A DNA stretch of 64,000 nt from JADLHS01 sp964553795 (GCA_964553795.1 CAZKMR010000002.1:91816-155815), one strand, 5' to 3'; positions 54,601-63,264 are shown, numbered from the stretch's first letter. Notes: a model not told the origin generated them from the letters alone. Numbers and translations are program-made.

Positions 54601-57590
54601 GGGTTTCCATCGCCAACGCGACGACGCTCGCCACCACGCCCACGACAACGTTCACGTTGCCGATTCGAGTGACCGACAGCGGTTCGCCCGCCCTCTCGGC
54701 CACGGGCAGCGTCTCGTTGACCCTCATCGCCCCTACGAACCTGCCGACCCAATTGCGCCGCGAAATTTTCTCGGGCATTACCGGACAGAATCTCAGTAGC
54801 TTGACCAATCACGCCAAGTATCCGACCAAACCCGACAGTCTGGAAACGATGTCATCGTTCAGTTCGGCGGTAAATGTCGCCGATGGTTACGGCAGTCGCA
54901 TCCGGGCGCTCCTCGTGCCACCCGCCACCGGGCAATATCGCTTCTGGTTTGCTTCCGATGATGCGGGCGTGTTGAACCTGAGCACCGACGCCTCGCCCGA
55001 GAACATTTCCACCATCGCCAGCCTGGCCGATGGCAACTGGAGTGATCCCGGCCAATGGACCAAGTTCCCGTCACAAACGTCCGCGCTGATTGATCTTGTT
55101 GCCGGCCAAAAGTATTACCTTGAAGCCATTCACAAGGAGAACTCCGGCGGCGATGCCGTGCAAGCCGCGTGGGCCGGACCGGGCTTGCCAGCCGGAACGA
55201 ACATCATTGGCGCGGCATATCTGCAACCGGTGGACCTGAACTTCACGCCCGCAATCAACGGCTTTACCGCCATTATTTCGCAGGACACAACCAATGGCAC
55301 GATCGTGGGCACAGTTTCGGCCAGCGACGGCCCGCTGGATGCCCTCGCGTTTCAAATTGTCGCCGGCAACCACGGCAACGCGTTCACCATTCATCCGACC
55401 ACCGGCAGCATCGCGGTGCAAAATGATTCCCAGCTCACCAATGGCGCGGCGTTCAATTTGGAAGTGCTTGTGCAGGATTCCGGGCTGGGCGGACTATATC
55501 CGCTCAAGACCAACTCAGCCCTGGTGAACATCGGTGTGTTGCCGCCGGACGCCATCGTCGCCGGCTTGAAGCACCGCTACAGTTTCACCTCGAACACCGT
55601 GGACTCCGTGGGCGGCGTGAATGCAACACTGGTGGGAACGGCCAACGTCACCAACGGAACATTGCAATTACCCGGTGGCGGCAACCCTCGAGCGAATTGC
55701 GCCACACTGAATTTGGCCGGCACGTTCGCCACCAATGCGAGTCTTTCGTTCGAGGCCTGGTGCACGGTCACGACGCATAACGACTGGGCCAAAGCCTGGA
55801 TGTTCGGTCAGCCGGGTGGCGAGAATGGGCTGGCGTACGTTGATTTCACCCCACGCACCGGCGCCGGCATCAACGTCCCCAGCATGAGTTTCAACTCGGC
55901 CGTCGGCACCGAATTGAATACCCGCACGGCGCCGAATCCGAGCGCCATGACGCCCGGCACGGAATATCACGTTATCTGTACCTACGACGCGCCGAATAAT
56001 CAGATGCGTATTTATCTGAATGGCGTGTTGGTGGACACCGGCTCGCTCGGCGGCGGCAACATGACCCAAGTGCCGGCCGTGGAAGGTTACCTCGGCGCGG
56101 CGGTGAATTACGGCGACCCCAATCTCATCGGCAACATCAACGAATTCCGCGTCTGGAACATTCCCCTGTCCGGGTTGCAAGTGGCGGTGAATTCAGTCGC
56201 GGGAGCGGATTATGTCGTTTCCGCCGCGGCGGCAACGGCAACGTATCTGACTGCCACGACCACCAATCTCAATGTCGGCCAAAACATTCAGGTACAGACG
56301 AGTTCCGATTTCAACGTGGTCAACGTCCCCACGACGAGTTACGCAACGAACTGGATCAGCAGCAATCCATCCGTCGCGACTGTGAATTCCTCCGGCCTTG
56401 TCACCGCGTGGGCCAACGGCCCGGTGACCATCAGCGCCACTGTGGCTGGCGCCACCGGTTCACTGCTCCTGTGGGTTGGGCCCATCCCGCCGGAAATCAC
56501 GCAACACCCGCAACCACTGAGTCGGCTCGTGGGTGAAACAGCCGCCTTCAACGTCACTGCCACCGGCAATCCGCTCGCTTATCAATGGCAGAAAAACGGC
56601 GTCAACATCTCCGGCGCAAACGCCGCCACGTTCGTGTTGAACCATGTTGCGTTCACCGATGGCGGCGATTACTCGGTCATCGTCAGCAATGGCGCCGGCC
56701 AAGTCATTAGCAGCAATGCGCAGCTCACCATTCTGACGCCGCAACTTCTGCATCGCTGGAGTTTCACCAATGGCTTCGACTCGGTCGGTGGCGCGCATGC
56801 CGCGTTATTGGGAACGGCAACTTATGCGAATGGCCGCTTGCAAGTGCCCGGCGGCGGGGCGCGCGAAAATGGTGCCGTGGTCAATCTCACCGCCACCCTC
56901 GCCACCAACGCCAGCTTGAGCATTGAAGGCTGGTTTTCCATGAGTGCTCTTCAAGACTGGTCCAAGTTGTGGATGTTCGGCCGCGCCAATGGCGGCGCGG
57001 AAAACGGACTCGCTTATGTGGATTTCACTCCCCGCGCCGGAGCCGCCGGCGGGGTACCGAGCATGAGTTTCAACAGCAGCGTGATGAGTCGCGAGGTCAA
57101 TACTCGCGCCGGCGCCAATCCTCCGCTTCTGTCCACCGGCACTGAATATCACGTCGTGACGGTGTACGACGCTGCCGCCGATCAAATGCGGCTCTACCTT
57201 AACGGCGCGCTGGCGGACACAGGATCAATGGATGGCGGCAACCTCACTCAACTGAATGCCAACGAAGCTTACTTTGGCGCGGCCGTGAATTTCGGCGATC
57301 CCAATCTGCTCGGCAGCATCGACGAAATCCGCATCTGGAGCACGCCCTTGAACGCCGCGCACGTCGCCGATAACTACGCCGCCGGCCCGACCAGCGTCGT
57401 GAACTATGTGCCCAATGTCAGCCTCACCATTTCGCTCACCGGCGCGCTTCCCAGTATCTCGTGGCCCTTCGGCGTACTCGAACAGGCCGATACACCCACT
57501 GGACCTTGGTCAGCCATAATCGGCGCCACCTCGCCCTACACGCCGACAACCAATGCGACCCAGAAGTTTTATCGCGTGAAACTAAATTGA
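51645..57590 (+). CDS. Giant secreted metzincin-like metalloprotease with PA14 and LamG domains
   Basis: 1981 residues. Signal anchor (VALLFLVVLVVLVFRVA), Pro/Ala/Ser-rich linker, catalytic region with ISHEVGHTLGLGH (HExxHxxGxxH, His about 350-360) and WAPIMGVGYYKP as Met-turn candidate, pre-peptidase C-terminal-like domain (DTDAFQFTTTGGAVSL), two cadherin-like repeats, PA14 domain 1 (about 760-915; YTFYIASDDNSALLLS), PA14 domain 2 (about 1030-1185; YRFWFASDDAGVLNLS), LamG domain 1 (about 1308-1520), Big_2-like and Ig-like domains, LamG domain 2 (about 1700-1915), and a FYRVKLN tail. Paralogue of the protein at 24683-29347; here the canonical metzincin Gly is present. Its many carbohydrate-binding-type domains suggest surface or matrix action; substrate unknown. 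Confidence 0.85.
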   Translation: MIPTKPAFRTVALLFLVVLVVLVFRVAKNPGDEPLSAPRAQLPDPALPTSPTPATSTSPAPSAPSQPAPAPTSASTAATATANTNMAQREWDAEFLARQINAQPGSVIQFELTDGKQASGVLENIQTHNDQVTYIDGAITSPTSGRFFLQDVTARGLTSGLAGIITFSDHRPGYRIERSEAGTLTLLELPKDELICVNYAQPPANEAEEIPPLNPSDALTYPVPPHQDGIISLQSLPGAPGVVYLDYRGGRTEGEGWGTFDFAKPNVSNAQIKDVWKRVAEDFLPFTINVTTDIKVYENAPANSRARCIVTPTTTAAPGAGGVAFINSWGGGVCWAFYSAGKSAAEVISHEVGHTLGLGHDGRITPDEGYFGGHGNGATGWAPIMGVGYYKPVSQWSKGEYTSANNTQNDLNIISGKAGAGYRADDTGNALATSRYLEAYPGNTVSQEGVIERAADTDAFQFTTTGGAVSLQANPVNGEWANLAISATLANSAGTVIASNNPQNQLNAAITTSVPSGTYTFQVTGAGRNDPASDGFSDYASLGYYSITGTVAGIRLPSRFAINESSPNGTTVGTVTPSGAGTLSYTIVSGNNNGAFTINNSGVLTVANSGALDYETLALNTVFPVQYELFVNITNETTPALTELNRRVVVRILDVNEPPVLTGSTHYMFTGTPANTAITTINATDPDFFTVLNYSIIAGNGAGLFTVGSADGVLRLAVNPTLAQAGAYNLTVRVADTTANPTNATANILVNVIPNNSPFAPGGIAYAVYDNIGSGTAVTALTGNARFPRDPDWEKIQTACEADRNRASSFGSVLRGYLIPPISGNYTFYIASDDNSALLLSPTTNSAGAVQIASVVGSGGQTWTDPYQWNKYASQRSAPQALVAGQAYYLEARQKDGVGGDHLSVAWVGPHTGGQTNVIEGVFLAPAYLNYVPRVTGFAANVRRDAIPGLRVGQLTITDANTNETATCAILSGNNEGIFAVDNEGWVSIANATTLATTPTTTFTLPIRVTDSGSPALSATGSVSLTLIAPTNLPTQLRREIFSGITGQNLSSLTNHAKYPTKPDSLETMSSFSSAVNVADGYGSRIRALLVPPATGQYRFWFASDDAGVLNLSTDASPENISTIASLADGNWSDPGQWTKFPSQTSALIDLVAGQKYYLEAIHKENSGGDAVQAAWAGPGLPAGTNIIGAAYLQPVDLNFTPAINGFTAIISQDTTNGTIVGTVSASDGPLDALAFQIVAGNHGNAFTIHPTTGSIAVQNDSQLTNGAAFNLEVLVQDSGLGGLYPLKTNSALVNIGVLPPDAIVAGLKHRYSFTSNTVDSVGGVNATLVGTANVTNGTLQLPGGGNPRANCATLNLAGTFATNASLSFEAWCTVTTHNDWAKAWMFGQPGGENGLAYVDFTPRTGAGINVPSMSFNSAVGTELNTRTAPNPSAMTPGTEYHVICTYDAPNNQMRIYLNGVLVDTGSLGGGNMTQVPAVEGYLGAAVNYGDPNLIGNINEFRVWNIPLSGLQVAVNSVAGADYVVSAAAATATYLTATTTNLNVGQNIQVQTSSDFNVVNVPTTSYATNWISSNPSVATVNSSGLVTAWANGPVTISATVAGATGSLLLWVGPIPPEITQHPQPLSRLVGETAAFNVTATGNPLAYQWQKNGVNISGANAATFVLNHVAFTDGGDYSVIVSNGAGQVISSNAQLTILTPQLLHRWSFTNGFDSVGGAHAALLGTATYANGRLQVPGGGARENGAVVNLTATLATNASLSIEGWFSMSALQDWSKLWMFGRANGGAENGLAYVDFTPRAGAAGGVPSMSFNSSVMSREVNTRAGANPPLLSTGTEYHVVTVYDAAADQMRLYLNGALADTGSMDGGNLTQLNANEAYFGAAVNFGDPNLLGSIDEIRIWSTPLNAAHVADNYAAGPTSVVNYVPNVSLTISLTGALPSISWPFGVLEQADTPTGPWSAIIGATSPYTPTTNATQKFYRVKLN

Positions 57591-57781
57591 AGGGTCGGCG
57601 GCTTCGGCCACGCGCGAGATTGCCTCGGCGGTGAGCCCATTCCACCCGGGCGCCTTGGCTTGGGCCTCACTTGCCCGGCTGGAGCACCAGATTGGTATCC
57701 GGCACTAGCGGTTCAAAGCTGGCAAACTGACGCATTTGCTCCATAGTCCTCAGAAACCCGTCGCCTCCGGCGGCTCAAATT

Positions 57782-60355
57782 ATGGAAGCACAAGTTTTAG
57801 AATTACTCGCCCGCAAAGATTACGCGCCCGCCAACGTGCCGGAATTACTCCAGCAACTGGGCTGGCCGCGCCACCGCCAACAGCAATTGCAACGCACGCT
57901 GCAATCGTTGGAACAAGCCGGCCGCATCGCCCGCACCAAGGGCAATCGTTATATCCTGTCGCGGGAAGCCGACCTCATTCCCGGACGCATTCAAATGACC
58001 CGCCAGGGCAAGGGCTTTTTGCAACCCGATGACGCCGGCCTGAAGGAAATTGAGATCCCAGAAAATCAGACCGGCACCGCACTGCATGGCGACCGCGTGC
58101 TCGTGCGCCGCAATCTCCGCCCGCGCGGCTTGCGTTCCCGGGACGGGGCCCAGCGGGAAACCGGTTCGGTCATTCGCATTCTCGAACGCAAACGTTCCCA
58201 GATCGTTGGCACGTTGCAACGCAGCAAACGCTTTCTGTACGTCGTTCCCGATGACCCGCGGATGCCGCAGGACATTTACGTACCCGAACCCCGCGACGTC
58301 GGCCGCAAACCCAATATCGGCGACAAAGTTGTCGTCGAGTTGCAGGAATGGGAATCGCGCCACGTCAATCCCGAAGGCGAAATCATCGAAGTGCTTGGCG
58401 CGCCCGACGCGGAAGGCGTGGACATGTTGTCCGTGCTGCGCCAATACCAGCTGCCGCTCCACTTTCCCAAACCCGTGCTCGCGGAAGCCCGCGCCAACGG
58501 CACGACGATTTCCGCCGCCGATTTGACCGGTCGCGAGGATTGCCGCTCACATCAGGTCATCACCATCGATCCTGACGACGCCAAGGATTTCGACGACGCC
58601 ATCTGTCTGCAACCGGACGGGGACAACCAATGGAAACTGTGGGTGCACATTGCGGACGTGTCTCACTACGTCAAACCGGGCACAGCTTTGGACGATGAAG
58701 CCCGCAAACGCGGCAACTCCACCTATCTCGTGGACCGCGTCATTCCCATGTTGCCCGAAGCATTGAGCAACGAACTCTGTTCACTCAAACCCAATGTCGA
58801 TCGCCTCACCAAATGCGTGGAGTTTTCCATCACGCGCGATGGCCGGGTGTTGCACACGCGATCTTTTCCTGCCGTCATCCATTCGCAACGCCGGTTCACC
58901 TACAAGGAAGTCTTTGCGATTTTGCAGCAACCGCGTGGGGCAAATCCAAATGGTGGAAATCGTCGCGCTGCGACGATTAGTGCCGCGTCCAGCGGCGCAA
59001 CGCATTCCCAGGAGGAAGCGGGCGGCGCGGCGTCTTCCACCCCGCCGCTGGCCGGCGGCGAGATTGTCGCAGCGCGACAACTGCTCCCAAACGACTCCAT
59101 CGTCCAGATGCTTCACGATGCTCATGAACTCGCCCAGCACATCCGCCGCCGCCGTTTCCAAGCCGGCGCGCTCGCGTTGGATTTTCCCGAAACGAAAATC
59201 CGGCTCGACGAACAAGGCCGCGTCGCGCGCATTGAAAAAGTGGAGAACGACGCGTCGCATCAGTTGATCGAGGAATACATGCTACTCGCCAATGAAGCCG
59301 TTGCCGCCGACTTGATGGCGCGCAATGTCCGGGCGGTTTATCGTGTCCACGAAGAACCCGATGCCGAGCGCTTGCAGGAATTTCGCGAAGACGTGCTGAG
59401 CCATCACATTCCCTGCGGCAATCTCAACAAACGTGCCGAGGTGCAAAAACTCCTCGCCAAACTCGACACCCTGCCCATCGGCGCGGCGCTCAAGATCGGG
59501 TTTCTCCGCTCGCTCATGCGCGCGCGCTACGCCGTCGAACCGCTCGGACATTATGGTCTCGCCAAAGCCAAATACACCCACTTCACCTCGCCCATCCGCC
59601 GGTACGCCGACCTCGTCGTGCATCGCGCGTTGTTCGAGTCCGGACACGGCAACACCCATTCCCTGAAGGAAACCGCCGAACACATTTCCGACACGGAACG
59701 CAATTCCGCCGACGCCGAACGCGACAGCAAAGACGTGAAGATGTACGCATTCCTGAAAGGGCAATTGGAAATGCCGCAACCGCCCACCTACCCCGCGCTA
59801 GTGACGGACGTGCGCAACTTCGGTTTCTTCGTCGATGTGCCCGGCCTGGCCATGAGCGGGCTCGTCCATTGCTCCAGTCTCACGGACGATTTTTATGAAT
59901 TCGACGAGGCGCGCGGCACCTTGACCGGGCGCCGCCACCGGCGCGTCATCCGGCTCGGCGACCGCCTCGAAGTGCAAATCGCCAAGGTGGACAGCTTCAA
60001 GAAACAAGTGGACTTCCGCCTCGCCCGCGAAGCACGCAAGGACCGCGACCGGTCCCCGGTCGCAGCGGGTGAACTCCGCGGCAGCCGTCCGCAATTTCAG
60101 AAGTCTCATGGCAGGCGACGCGCTGCGGACGGGGACCGTCCGCGCTCCAAACGCCAGCAAGGCTCACCGCATCCAAAACAACCTCAACGCAAATCCGCGC
60201 CTCAACCAGCCCAGCGGACATCCGGCGCGCGCCCCCAATCTGGCTCAAACCGCTCCGGCGGTGGCGGCCAACGCTTCCAATCCTCCTCTCAGCGACCGCA
60301 ACTCCGCTCCTCGCATTCGCAATCCAGGTTCAGCGGCCCACGCCGCCGGCGCTGA
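57782..60355 (+). CDS. rnr: Ribonuclease R, with inserted palindromic segment
   Basis: 857 residues, processive 3'-5' exoribonuclease. N-terminal helix-turn-helix and cold-shock domains (DLIPGRIQMTRQGKGFLQPD), catalytic RNB domain with ITIDPDDAKDFDDAICL (metal-binding Asp about 259-266), SPIRRYADLVVHRALF, S1 domain (about 670-750, YPALVTDVRNFGFFVDVPG) and a Lys/Arg/Gly/Ser/Gln-rich tail of about 85 residues. About 50 residues (RGANPNGG...ARQLLP) between FTYKEVFAILQQ and NDSIVQMLHDAHELAQ are absent from normal RNase R and are encoded by a palindromic insertion (58958-59080). The reading frame is intact. In 57591-57781 I see no supported gene. Confidence 0.93.
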   Translation: MEAQVLELLARKDYAPANVPELLQQLGWPRHRQQQLQRTLQSLEQAGRIARTKGNRYILSREADLIPGRIQMTRQGKGFLQPDDAGLKEIEIPENQTGTALHGDRVLVRRNLRPRGLRSRDGAQRETGSVIRILERKRSQIVGTLQRSKRFLYVVPDDPRMPQDIYVPEPRDVGRKPNIGDKVVVELQEWESRHVNPEGEIIEVLGAPDAEGVDMLSVLRQYQLPLHFPKPVLAEARANGTTISAADLTGREDCRSHQVITIDPDDAKDFDDAICLQPDGDNQWKLWVHIADVSHYVKPGTALDDEARKRGNSTYLVDRVIPMLPEALSNELCSLKPNVDRLTKCVEFSITRDGRVLHTRSFPAVIHSQRRFTYKEVFAILQQPRGANPNGGNRRAATISAASSGATHSQEEAGGAASSTPPLAGGEIVAARQLLPNDSIVQMLHDAHELAQHIRRRRFQAGALALDFPETKIRLDEQGRVARIEKVENDASHQLIEEYMLLANEAVAADLMARNVRAVYRVHEEPDAERLQEFREDVLSHHIPCGNLNKRAEVQKLLAKLDTLPIGAALKIGFLRSLMRARYAVEPLGHYGLAKAKYTHFTSPIRRYADLVVHRALFESGHGNTHSLKETAEHISDTERNSADAERDSKDVKMYAFLKGQLEMPQPPTYPALVTDVRNFGFFVDVPGLAMSGLVHCSSLTDDFYEFDEARGTLTGRRHRRVIRLGDRLEVQIAKVDSFKKQVDFRLAREARKDRDRSPVAAGELRGSRPQFQKSHGRRRAADGDRPRSKRQQGSPHPKQPQRKSAPQPAQRTSGARPQSGSNRSGGGGQRFQSSSQRPQLRSSHSQSRFSGPRRRR
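58958..59080. repeat. Palindromic element inserted in frame in rnr
   Basis: The segment is bounded by two perfect hairpins, AATCGTCGC-GCT-GCGACGATT (58958-58978) and TTGTCGC-AGC-GCGACAA (59064-59080). Their 13-base cores are reverse complements of each other, so they form an inverted pair around the insertion. It coincides with the extra residues of RNase R. Exact ends are inferred. Confidence 0.65.
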
Positions 60356-60661
60356 TGGGAATGGGAACTTTTCTCCATGGGAAAGCAGCAAACGGCCTGA
60401 ATGACGACGATCAGACGGCCCGAGAAGTTTGAGCATCCTCACGTCGGCTGCTACCAAAGCCGCGCAATTTCAGCCTCGGATTGGGGATGAACTTGCCCTG
60501 CGGCACTGGACTGCCAGTCATAGTTTGCCGTTTTAATATGACGCGCATTTGTTCAGAAAACTCCTGCTAGACACGCTCTAAGCCAGTATTTATTGTCCCC
60601 ACCGATGGCCCTGTTGAACGACAATCCCGTCGCTCACTTATAATGTTAGCCGTCGTTGGCC
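60356..60661. other. Non-coding region before the cassette array
   Basis: About 300 bp between rnr and the first cassette gene with no supported ORF. Near the end it has TTGAAC (60614-60619), 19 bases, TATAAT (60639-60644), directly followed by GTTAGCC (60645-60651), the core recombination site sequence of integron attI/attC sites. Confidence 0.6.
60614..60651 (+). promoter_or_regulatory. Putative cassette promoter and recombination core site
   Basis: TTGAAC-N19-TATAAT followed by the integron core GTTAGCC, 11 bases before the first cassette ATG. The preceding GTCGCTCACTT resembles the L' arm (GTCGCTGAGCTT) of the downstream attC sites. It could be attI-like or a truncated attC. Confidence 0.45.
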
Positions 60662-61048
60662 ATGCGCTTTGGAGTCTATGTTTACGTTGATGGTTACGAC
60701 CTCCATGATGTCGCGGTTTCCATCAAGCGACGATTGGACGAGATTGCGACCCGCTTCCCGCAGGTCAGAGTCATTGACGATAGATTTGAGAAGACGCCGG
60801 ACTTGCATCCAGAGGATTTGCCGACTTGGAATCTGGGACTGAATTTCGACGCTGGCCGTGAAAGCGCCGGACTTGCGCGAGGAGTCTGTGAGCAGATTCG
60901 AGAGCTTTCACGAGAGTCGGGCAGGAGTTTTGCCGTTGGGTATTTGGACCGCGTTTCAAAGATTGATGAAGACATTGGATTTATCGAGCCAGACACGGAG
61001 TGCGGCGAGATCGTCAGCGTTCTTGAGTCACTCGTCACGAACGGCTAA
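60662..61048 (+). CDS. Integron cassette protein of unknown function
   Basis: 128 residues starting at ATG 60662 (MRFGVYVYVDGYDL); a TTG two codons upstream is less likely. Small alpha/beta protein with no known motif: YVYVDGYDLHDVAVSIKRRLDEI, PTWNLGLNFDAGRESAG, RSFAVGYLDRVSKI. No signal peptide. The stop codon TAA lies inside the attC core (GGCTAAC), the usual cassette layout. No function can be given. Confidence 0.7.
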   Translation: MRFGVYVYVDGYDLHDVAVSIKRRLDEIATRFPQVRVIDDRFEKTPDLHPEDLPTWNLGLNFDAGRESAGLARGVCEQIRELSRESGRSFAVGYLDRVSKIDEDIGFIEPDTECGEIVSVLESLVTNG

Positions 61049-61165
61049 CAAGGGCGCTGCAGCGAACGGCCTCTCCGCCGTGCGTTCGAGCGTCGCGGGA
61101 AATCGAGAGCGCACCGTGCGCTCCACCGCCGCCCCCGAGGCCGTCGCTGAGCTTGGTCGTTAGCT
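61043..61165 (+). other. attC recombination site 1
   Basis: Begins GGCTAAC (R''), ends GTTAGCT (R'). Internal arms CAGCGAACGGCCTC and GAGGCCGTCGCTGAG pair to a stem with one unpaired A, the extrahelical base typical of attC. The loop region contains further short inverted repeats. Length 123 bp. Confidence 0.85.
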
Positions 61166-61168
61166 GCC

Positions 61169-61741
61169 ATGAGAGTCATTGCCCTCATTCTGTTTTCACT
61201 GGCAACTGTTTTAAGTTGTGCTCGTCCCAAGACGCCAACCGCGTCTTCAGTTCCAACGGATGAAGTTTTGCAGGCCATCGTCGCAACGGACTTATTCAAG
61301 ACGAACCCCGCCTTGGCTATGGCACAGATGTTTGACAGTCCTGCTGGGAAACGATTGTTGAGCGACATCGAGCAAATGCAGAAGCAACACGAGAAGCAAT
61401 TGGATCGCTTCCGAACCCAAATCGATCACGTTGCGGTATTGGCCGCATGCCGGAGCGTGATGCGCAGACGCTTGGAATATCCACGTGATCCAAAGTGGCA
61501 TGGTGGCGAGCCCACAAAGCAGAATGTTTCATTAATAAACCCTGCCGATGAGCATTTGCCTGCAGCACTAAGAGAGATCGGTGCGACTTCGTTGATTGTT
61601 CAAGATGACATGATGATCATCGAAATGGGGGGCGGCGGGAGACATTACGGCATGATTGCGTACGCGGCTAACATAGATGATTCTGCGAACAATCGAATAA
61701 ATGAGAAACTGATTGATGGCCTATGGCTGTATTCGGAATGA
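61169..61741 (+). CDS. Integron cassette lipoprotein of unknown function
   Basis: 190 residues starting three bases after attC 1. Signal peptide with lipobox LATVLSCAR. Rest hydrophilic, with helix-rich segment (QMQKQHEKQLDRFRTQIDHVAVLAACRSV) and a C-terminal MMIIEMGGGGRHYGMIAY. No recognisable family. Followed within seven bases by the next attC core (AGCTAAC at 61748). Confidence 0.75.
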   Translation: MRVIALILFSLATVLSCARPKTPTASSVPTDEVLQAIVATDLFKTNPALAMAQMFDSPAGKRLLSDIEQMQKQHEKQLDRFRTQIDHVAVLAACRSVMRRRLEYPRDPKWHGGEPTKQNVSLINPADEHLPAALREIGATSLIVQDDMMIIEMGGGGRHYGMIAYAANIDDSANNRINEKLIDGLWLYSE

Positions 61742-61747
61742 AGCAGC

Positions 61748-61763
61748 AGCTAACCATGCGCTG
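61748..61763 (+). other. attC site 2, left fragment
   Basis: AGCTAACCATGCGCTG, the R''/L'' end of an attC. The rest of the site is found at 63395-63471, beyond an IS110-family element. Confidence 0.75.
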
Positions 61764-62202
61764 ATATGAAAAGTGGCGTCAAGAGACACTGCTTCCAATG
61801 GCGCAGCCAAAGGAAAAACGTTTTGGCGGCACAGGACGACCGTTCGAACGTGGTGCGACGGGATGGCCGTCAGGTGGTCGTGTGACGACCGGCCGAGCTG
61901 AGTGACGTGGGTAGTGGAATCAACTGACCGTGCTTGAGAGTTGATACGCTCGTCACGCAGATAGATGGAACTCGGGGCGCGCGGCCCGGGCCGGAAGTTT
62001 TTTCTTAATAGCTTTCCGGTTTGGGGCGCGGCAGCGCCAGGGTTCAGGGTCCATGGGGAGATGCGGTCGGCCCGGCTCAGTCAGCAGCAGGAACTCAATC
62101 AAGGTTCAGCGCATCTGGTTTGGAGCTCAGGCCGACTCCCGTTCCGCCCCGTGACTCAGCGAATAGCCAGTCACCTGACGTTAGGCCGCCGGCACGTGGC
62201 GT
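61764..62202 (-). ncRNA. Candidate bridge RNA region of the IS110-family element
   Basis: Non-coding end 3' of the transposase. Read on the transposase strand it has TTCGCTG (62163-62157), a GGAG...CTCC hairpin, then ATGCGCTG (62114-62107). On the same strand the attC target reads TTCGCTG-CAGCGCAT. The first element equals the left target, the second is complementary to the right target, the arrangement described for target-binding loops of IS110 bridge RNAs. A further perfect hairpin GGTCGT-GTG-ACGACC sits at 61876-61890. No donor-guide match was found. Exact RNA ends are unknown. Confidence 0.4.
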
Positions 62203-63264
62203 TCACACGTCAATGGGTTGGGAACGGGAAAACGTTGCGGGATCAAATGCCTGGTTCGTGAGCCACAGGGTCCAGAGGGTGAACAGGATTTTGCGTTGGG
62301 TGTTTAACCGCGCATGGGTGCTGTCGCCGGTGTGCCGGCGGGAAAATTCGTAAAAGTCCCAGACCGGCCCGGTGCGCCGTTTGGCGGCCTGGAGAAAGGC
62401 GCGATAGGTGATGGCCTTCAAAGTGCCGACGCCGTGGCGGTCGAGTTGTAGGTAGCCGAGCGGTTTGTCATCGCTGGAACGATCCCGGATGCCGAGCCGG
62501 CAGTAGCGGGTGAGTTGGGAGAACTTTTTGAACCGCGTGGGGTCCTGGATGTAGGCGACGAAGAGATGCGCGCCGACCGGCCCGATGCCGGGCACGGAGC
62601 GCAGGCGTTGGACTTCGGGGAACTGGCGGCCGCTCTGGCTTAACAAGCGGCGGCACTGGGCTTGACTGTTCAGGGCTTGATCCAACAGTTCATAGAGGAC
62701 CAAAGCCTGGGAGCGGAGCGTGTCGTGGGGCAATTGCTTTAACCAGAGGTTGCGGCCGGTCTGGGCAAAGACGGTGCTGCCGGAGGGAAAGAGGCCCCAG
62801 TGTTGGAAGAGGGCTTTGAGTTGGAGCTTGAGCCGGGTCTGGCGTTGGACGGCGTTTTCGTAAGCCTGCGCACTGCGTTTGAAGAGGACGCGTTGGTCGT
62901 CGCGGGGTTGCCAGACGGGTTTGAATTCGTTGAGCCGGAACAGGCGGGCCAGAGCGAAGGCGTCGCGGCGATCGTGTTTGTGGTGATCCTGACTGATGAG
63001 GTAATTGCGGCGGGCGTCACAGACGACGAGTTGCTGGACATGGGGTTTGAGGAGTTGGCCGAGCCAGCGGGCGAGGTTGGATTCCTCGAGCATGAGGCGT
63101 TTGTCCGTGGCGGGGATGGCCTGGACCTGGGCGATGAGTTTTTGGGGTTGAGTAGGAAACTTCCACCACTTGATTTCAGTGCCGTGATCATCGAGGTGGG
63201 CGAGGACACAGTTTTTGGAGTGGGCGTCGAGCCCGAGCCATGCTATAGCAGGAGTAACATTCAT
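62203..63264 (-). CDS. IS110-family transposase (DEDD recombinase)
   Basis: 353 residues from the ATG at 63264, chosen because GAAAGG lies six bases upstream; the frame is open a further 13 codons. N-terminal RuvC-like DEDD domain: Asp in WLGLDAHSKNC, Glu in LMLEESNLARWL, Asp in VVCDARRNYL and Asp in HKHDRRDAFALARL. C-terminal Transposase_20 domain with helix-hairpin-helix (RLRSVPGIGPVGAHLFVAYI) and a GIRDRSS segment holding the catalytic Ser. Complete and probably active. Confidence 0.93.
   Translation of the reverse strand: MNVTPAIAWLGLDAHSKNCVLAHLDDHGTEIKWWKFPTQPQKLIAQVQAIPATDKRLMLEESNLARWLGQLLKPHVQQLVVCDARRNYLISQDHHKHDRRDAFALARLFRLNEFKPVWQPRDDQRVLFKRSAQAYENAVQRQTRLKLQLKALFQHWGLFPSGSTVFAQTGRNLWLKQLPHDTLRSQALVLYELLDQALNSQAQCRRLLSQSGRQFPEVQRLRSVPGIGPVGAHLFVAYIQDPTRFKKFSQLTRYCRLGIRDRSSDDKPLGYLQLDRHGVGTLKAITYRAFLQAAKRRTGPVWDFYEFSRRHTGDSTHARLNTQRKILFTLWTLWLTNQAFDPATFSRSQPIDV

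Noticed and set aside
57591..57781. Gene remnant on the minus strand (MEQMRQFASFEPLVPD)
   Set aside because: Only 25 codons before a stop, then a different frame; no family recognised.
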